A stretch of 64,000 bases of DNA from Sarcocystis neurona (taxonomy: Eukaryota > Apicomplexa > Conoidasida > Eucoccidiorida > Sarcocystidae): contig KL647289.1 in the NCBI GenBank assembly GCA_000727475.1, forward strand, positions 2,002,798 to 2,066,797. The letters run 5' to 3'. How positions within the stretch are numbered: the first letter of the stretch is position 1; every line of letters starts with the position of its first letter. Both the position numbers and the translations under genes were made by a program. The notes beneath the pieces are model-generated. The model was not told the origin of the DNA and did no database searches. It worked only from the letters and a program-made list of their open reading frames with translations. Of this stretch, positions 60,151-64,000 are shown in pieces.

Positions 60151-61851
60151 ATGTTCAGCCTTGTTAGCGGCGTCTACCATTGGCTTTTTTCCCGCCCTGA
60201 GGTCTGCGTCCTGCTGGTGGGTCTGCAGGGAAGCGGGAAGACAACGTTCTTCGAGCAGCTCAAGGAGCGCTACGCCAGGAGCGGGTCGAAAGCTGTAGGA
60301 GGTACAGCAGTACGGGCACCAGTGGGAAACAGGCGACAGGCGATACTGCAAGACGGTCAGGCAAACCGACAGCACCATGACAGACTGCAGCAGGACCAAC
60401 CGCCACGGGGTAAGCGGCACCAAGGTAGGCAGCAACAGACGACACAGGAGGATACACAGCCGAACGATAAACATCAGCAGAATAGCCAACAGGGCAAGCA
60501 TGAGCAGAGGGATCTCCAGCCGTACCATCGACAGCAACAGGTGGCCAGAAGTTTAGAAATTGTAGAGCCTCTGCGTACGCGTGGGACGCAAAGTGAGGCG
60601 TGTCCCTTGCCGCAAGTCTCTTCGACTACCGGACTGAATTTCTGTCGGTTCCGCTACCAGGACGTGGATGTGATTTTGTGGGATTTGGCGGGCCTGACCT
60701 CATTCCATGCTATTTGGGTAGACTACTTTCAGAATGCCCACTGCGTCCTCTATTTCGTCGATTCCACATCATCTGTCGAAGGCATGGAAAAGAGTCGGGC
60801 GGCGCTGAACAGTCTGGTGTCTGCTGCAATGACCGTTTTGCAGAAAAAAGCTAGTGAGAAGAAGCAAAACGTGTGTTTGCCGCCGCTGTTGATCGTCGCT
60901 ACTAAGCAGGACCTTGCAGGAGCGCCCGGGCCTCCAGCAGGGACGGTGCGGGCGGTCTTTTCTTGCGAGAAGCAGAACTGCTGCAGCACCACCAGTGGAG
61001 GGGGGCAACGGACACAACAACCTTTCTACGATGATAAGTGCCCTGTGAACGGATGTCCCCACCACAGGTTTCAGTTAAATGCGGTTTTTTCTCATTCAGC
61101 GCGCAGCTGGGATAGTGTAGAAGAGCTTTTGCGGCGTGCTGTGCGTGCTGCGAAAGCGTATTACGAGCTTCTTTCGTTGCCGTTGCACGAGATCAATCCG
61201 GCTTCCACGCAAGATGCTTATGTTCCTCCAGAAAAAGCATCCTGCAAGCTAAGGCCTCGGACGCGCTCTGCGGACAGCGCGGAACTGCACGTGTCTGTCG
61301 CCAGTGAGGCTGCACCAGTTAAGAAGCACACACTGCTCGAAAACTCACGGCCGCGGCCCGTGCACTCGAGCCGGAGGTGCGTCGTGCGTGGTGAGTCTGC
61401 TCAATTTGTACCACATCGCACGCAGATACAGAATACCACTGCATGTGCAGGAGGGAAGTCATCAGGACGCCAGCCAGTAGACTGTGAGGCTGTGTCAGAA
61501 GTTCTCACCAATCTACCAGAAGTGCCCTGCTGGCATTACGCTACAATGCTCGGTGCATCCGGCGCATCCTTCGTGGCTGCCGATCCGGTCTATGCACGCA
61601 CGTTAAAAGGATCAGATGGTGACGCGTCACAGTTGAAGAGTTGGCTCAGAAATGATACTGCCACAGCAACAGCAGGCGTCGACTTCCCAACCACTGCTGC
61701 ATATGACAGTTCTGACACCAGTGTTCCTTTCCAGATAGCTGCTCCTCAGCAAATATATCAGGCGAACGGTGCGTGGAGCACCGCCTCCGCTCGAGACACA
61801 GAGCTGAAAAGAGAATCTAGTGGGCTTTACGAATTAGGCGACTGCATGTGA
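60151..61851 (+). CDS. ARF-family small GTPase, ARFRP1-like, with insertion and long tail
   Basis: ARFRP1 works at the trans-Golgi, upstream of other ARF-like GTPases. The first ATG of the frame gives MFSLVSGVYHWLF, which matches the ARFRP1 N terminus and lacks the myristoylated Gly2 of ARFs. Motifs (residues from this Met): P-loop GLQGSGKT 24-31, switch I TTGLN 159-163, G3 WDLAGL 177-182, G4 TKQD 251-254, G5 SAR 316-318. Two things are odd. About 105 residues of Gln/Arg/His-rich low-complexity sequence sit between the P-loop and switch I. The usual WDLGGQ is WDLAGL, so the catalytic Gln is absent. A smaller insertion after TKQDLAGA contains CCSTTSGGG. After the GTPase fold (ending near residue 345) comes a polar tail of about 220 residues with no known domain. 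Length is 566 against about 200 for the family. SRP receptor beta was considered and fits less well. Confidence 0.85.
   Translation: MFSLVSGVYHWLFSRPEVCVLLVGLQGSGKTTFFEQLKERYARSGSKAVGGTAVRAPVGNRRQAILQDGQANRQHHDRLQQDQPPRGKRHQGRQQQTTQEDTQPNDKHQQNSQQGKHEQRDLQPYHRQQQVARSLEIVEPLRTRGTQSEACPLPQVSSTTGLNFCRFRYQDVDVILWDLAGLTSFHAIWVDYFQNAHCVLYFVDSTSSVEGMEKSRAALNSLVSAAMTVLQKKASEKKQNVCLPPLLIVATKQDLAGAPGPPAGTVRAVFSCEKQNCCSTTSGGGQRTQQPFYDDKCPVNGCPHHRFQLNAVFSHSARSWDSVEELLRRAVRAAKAYYELLSLPLHEINPASTQDAYVPPEKASCKLRPRTRSADSAELHVSVASEAAPVKKHTLLENSRPRPVHSSRRCVVRGESAQFVPHRTQIQNTTACAGGKSSGRQPVDCEAVSEVLTNLPEVPCWHYATMLGASGASFVAADPVYARTLKGSDGDASQLKSWLRNDTATATAGVDFPTTAAYDSSDTSVPFQIAAPQQIYQANGAWSTASARDTELKRESSGLYELGDCM
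60316..60555 (+). repeat. Gln-rich low-complexity coding insertion
   Basis: CAG/CAA/CGA-rich sequence encoding runs such as RLQQDQPPRGKRHQGRQQQ and HQQNSQQGKHEQR. It interrupts the GTPase between P-loop and switch I without breaking the frame. It has no GT..AG borders that would remove it cleanly in frame while retaining TTGLN, so I read it as translated. Confidence 0.65.
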
Positions 61852-64000
61852 GCTAAAATTTTGCAGCTACCTCTGTTGCAGCACGTGAATCTGTCTTCGG
61901 ACTGTCCAATTTTGACATTGGCAGGATACGCATCATAATGAAAGAGCTCGTGGAGAACAAGTTATGTGGTTCACTTAGGATTTAGCATTTTTTCTGGACA
62001 CTGTGATGCGCGCACGCTAAGAGGTCCAAGATTGCTTGACATCGAATTATCCAAGCGCACGTAGATACGTGAACACCACATCCAGTAACATGTAGCGCGT
62101 TACACGTGGAGACTGGCGTCAGCACATGTGCGAGCGAGCTGTACTTTATGGTGCCATCCCGCTCATCCTGGCATCGGGACGCCTTCATCGGATGCATGTC
62201 TGGTGCTGAGGACACTTTACACGTGCAGTGGGTCCGCTCGAGCAGGAAATGAAGGCTTAAAGTGAAACGAGTGACGGTTCTCAGGCGTGACGCCCAGATT
62301 TGGTAAAGAACAATATTCTTGCAAGTGCGGGCTTGGATAAAGCGAACTACATAGCAACTCACAATGAGCCGTACGTGACATGCACACAGCCGGAATGAAA
62401 TCTGGCGTATTGGAGATCTCGTGCAGGCGACTCCTGTACAAAAGTTCCCAATCTCCATTCTGCTTGTGTTTGGTTCTTCGCAAGGCGTTCGTGAGACCCT
62501 GTATGGGCAGCGGAGGAAATGGTGCGCATGTATGCGCTTACTCGAAGAATGCACGGTGGCGTCAGACGCGCCTAGGGGAGGACGCACACAGAGGAGTGTA
62601 AGGGAGTATCTCCAAAGATGGCGTTTGCACAAAGGTCGCGAATATGTCTCTGCCGTGAGCGCACATGCATGCGTAGGACACTGCGTGTAGTACTGGTTCC
62701 ACTTCACGCATTCGTAGGATAGGCTTGCATATGACAGAAGTCTGAAAAGTGCAGAGGTGTCACAAAACACGAGAGCGCTAAGGATTGTCAATTATCTCAC
62801 GTATACTGCGATCTCGTCAGTCACGTATATACTTAATATTCTTAAGTGTTACGGACGTGGAATATCTCCCGCGCAGACACTTCGTGCTGCCAGCGCGTGT
62901 CAGATGAGCGACTGTAGTTGCTGACCTAATCAGGACCATGGAGGACCTATCAGCTAGTTTCTTGCAAAACGCGGCCTCCACGTGAGCGTTCATCGCCTCA
63001 GAGAAAGCAAACCTGGGTAACAAACGCGGCGACGCACAATGCTTGCTTACACGTCATCGTCGTGGAAGATTTTGACACCGCATGAGGCGCTACGTGCACA
63101 TTGTTCCTGCGTTGAGGGCTACGCGCTTGCTTCTAGAAAATGTAGACGTAACACGCACATCTTGCCTGTTCGTTAGAACGACCCGCAGAAGAACACAAAG
63201 GAGCTTATCACTCTGTTACACACACACACACACACACGCCAGCGAGTGGCATCTGACTGCCTTACATTTTCTTTCGGTGGGCCTCTACCTCGTCAGCTCC
63301 GTTCATAAGAAACAGCGCCGTACTTCTTCCTGTTCTCACTCTCAGTTACTGCTGTTCCTGGAAGAAGCGTCCATGTTCAACAGCTTCCCTTGCCAGCCGT
63401 ACTCGAAACTTTTCACTGGCCACACTAGCCCTGGACTGCTGTGCCCACGTTAGCTGTGTGGACACAGGTATTCGGAATTCTTCGCTTCCTGTCATAAACG
63501 CCGAGGAGCGTCGCTGCGTCATTTCTCAGAGAGAATTTACTGTGCTACGCTGTAGCACAGGAATTCATTTTAGGATACGGCCACTGGAGTGCGGGGTCGA
63601 AAGAAGCATACGCTCCTTCAGTTGCCTGCTTTCGCTGGCCCATGGATCTCCTCGACGTAGAAGTGCCATTTCCGTGTAGAGCACTAGTGGTCTCAACTGA
63701 TGCAGCACAGCTCTTCACAGCATACTGGTGGCGCCAGTCTAGGACCCAAAAGAGAATAGCGTGCTGTGTGCGCTACATGTGCGTGCACCAGGTGACCTTT
63801 CTGCTGTGCAGACTAACAGAGAGCATTCGTAAATTGGGCAGACGCATCTTGTGCTGTAAATCCTAGTACAAACTTCATCAGTCCGTGATGGTCTGGCGAC
63901 TGAGAGTCACTCGTGTCTTTAAGCGTAGTTGTGAACGCCTGGTCCTGCTTCTTCTGCATGACAGCAACGCAACTTGGTCACAAGCGCCCTCTCTCAGCTG
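61852..64000. other. Downstream region without a recognised gene
   Basis: Follows the GTPase stop codon. A - strand open frame at 61982-62791 lacks an ATG start and any family motif. On the + strand, 63082-63453 is open across a (CA)n tract, and 63458-63679 contains a Cys-bearing stretch (RRCVISQREFTVLRCSTG), possibly an exon of a gene continuing to the right, but no convincing splice chain was found. Confidence 0.45.
63540..63560. repeat. Perfect inverted repeat (9-bp arms)
   Basis: CTGTGCTAC (63540-63548) and GTAGCACAG (63552-63560) are perfect reverse complements separated by GCT, able to form a hairpin. It is not followed by a T-run, and no function is assigned. Confidence 0.85.

Noticed and set aside
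60151..61851. SRP receptor beta subunit
   Set aside because: The N terminus (MFSLVSGVYHWLF), the WDLxG context and TKQD fit the ARF/ARFRP1 family better; there is no N-terminal membrane anchor.
61982..62791. 269-codon - strand ORF
   Set aside because: No ATG start, no recognised motif; composition resembles the antisense of untranslated sequence.

Overview
The window is nuclear DNA of an apicomplexan, most likely a coccidian (Toxoplasma/Cystoisospora/Eimeria side of the phylum). Reasons: genes with many short exons and introns of 0.1-2.7 kb bounded by GT..AG; introns full of (TA)n/(TG)n/(CA)n, TGCATGC-type words and CTG/pyrimidine tracts; an AP2-family transcription factor of apicomplexan type; and a fused, plant-like two-domain phosphofructokinase. 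The exact genus cannot be settled from the sequence.

Layout. (1) 1-18073, + strand: the 3' part of a pyrophosphate-type phosphofructokinase gene. Ten exons are resolved, and every junction joins in phase; the gene starts left of the window. (2) 18074-23020: intergenic, containing a 106-bp tandem duplication near 22.75-22.96 kb. (3) 23021-28009, - strand: a single-exon 1662-residue AP2/ACDC-type transcription factor. (4) 28010-31942: intergenic, with no gene recognised. (5) 31943-52778, - strand: a 26-exon gene that I reconstructed junction by junction (2044 codons, all phases compatible). It has C2 domains, a degenerate transglutaminase/peptidase-like domain and a conserved C-terminal block like the ciliary transition-zone protein CC2D2A, followed by an unusual lysine-rich tail of about 585 residues. 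(6) 53.8-55.1 kb, - strand: a long ORF of doubtful status. (7) about 56.3-59.3 kb, + strand: a set of cysteine-rich exons with splice sites, partly phase-compatible, probably an undescribed gene. (8) 60151-61851, + strand: an ARF-family GTPase (ARFRP1-like) with a Gln-rich insertion before switch I and an atypical WDLAGL motif. (9) 61852-64000: no gene recognised.

The genes do not form a pathway. They are glycolysis (PFK), transcriptional control (AP2), a flagellum/basal-body protein probably needed only in the male gamete (CC2D2A-like), and Golgi/endosome traffic (ARFRP1-like). Repeat content is uneven: about 1-15 kb is saturated with microsatellites and CTG tracts, whereas 16-35 kb is nearly free of them.
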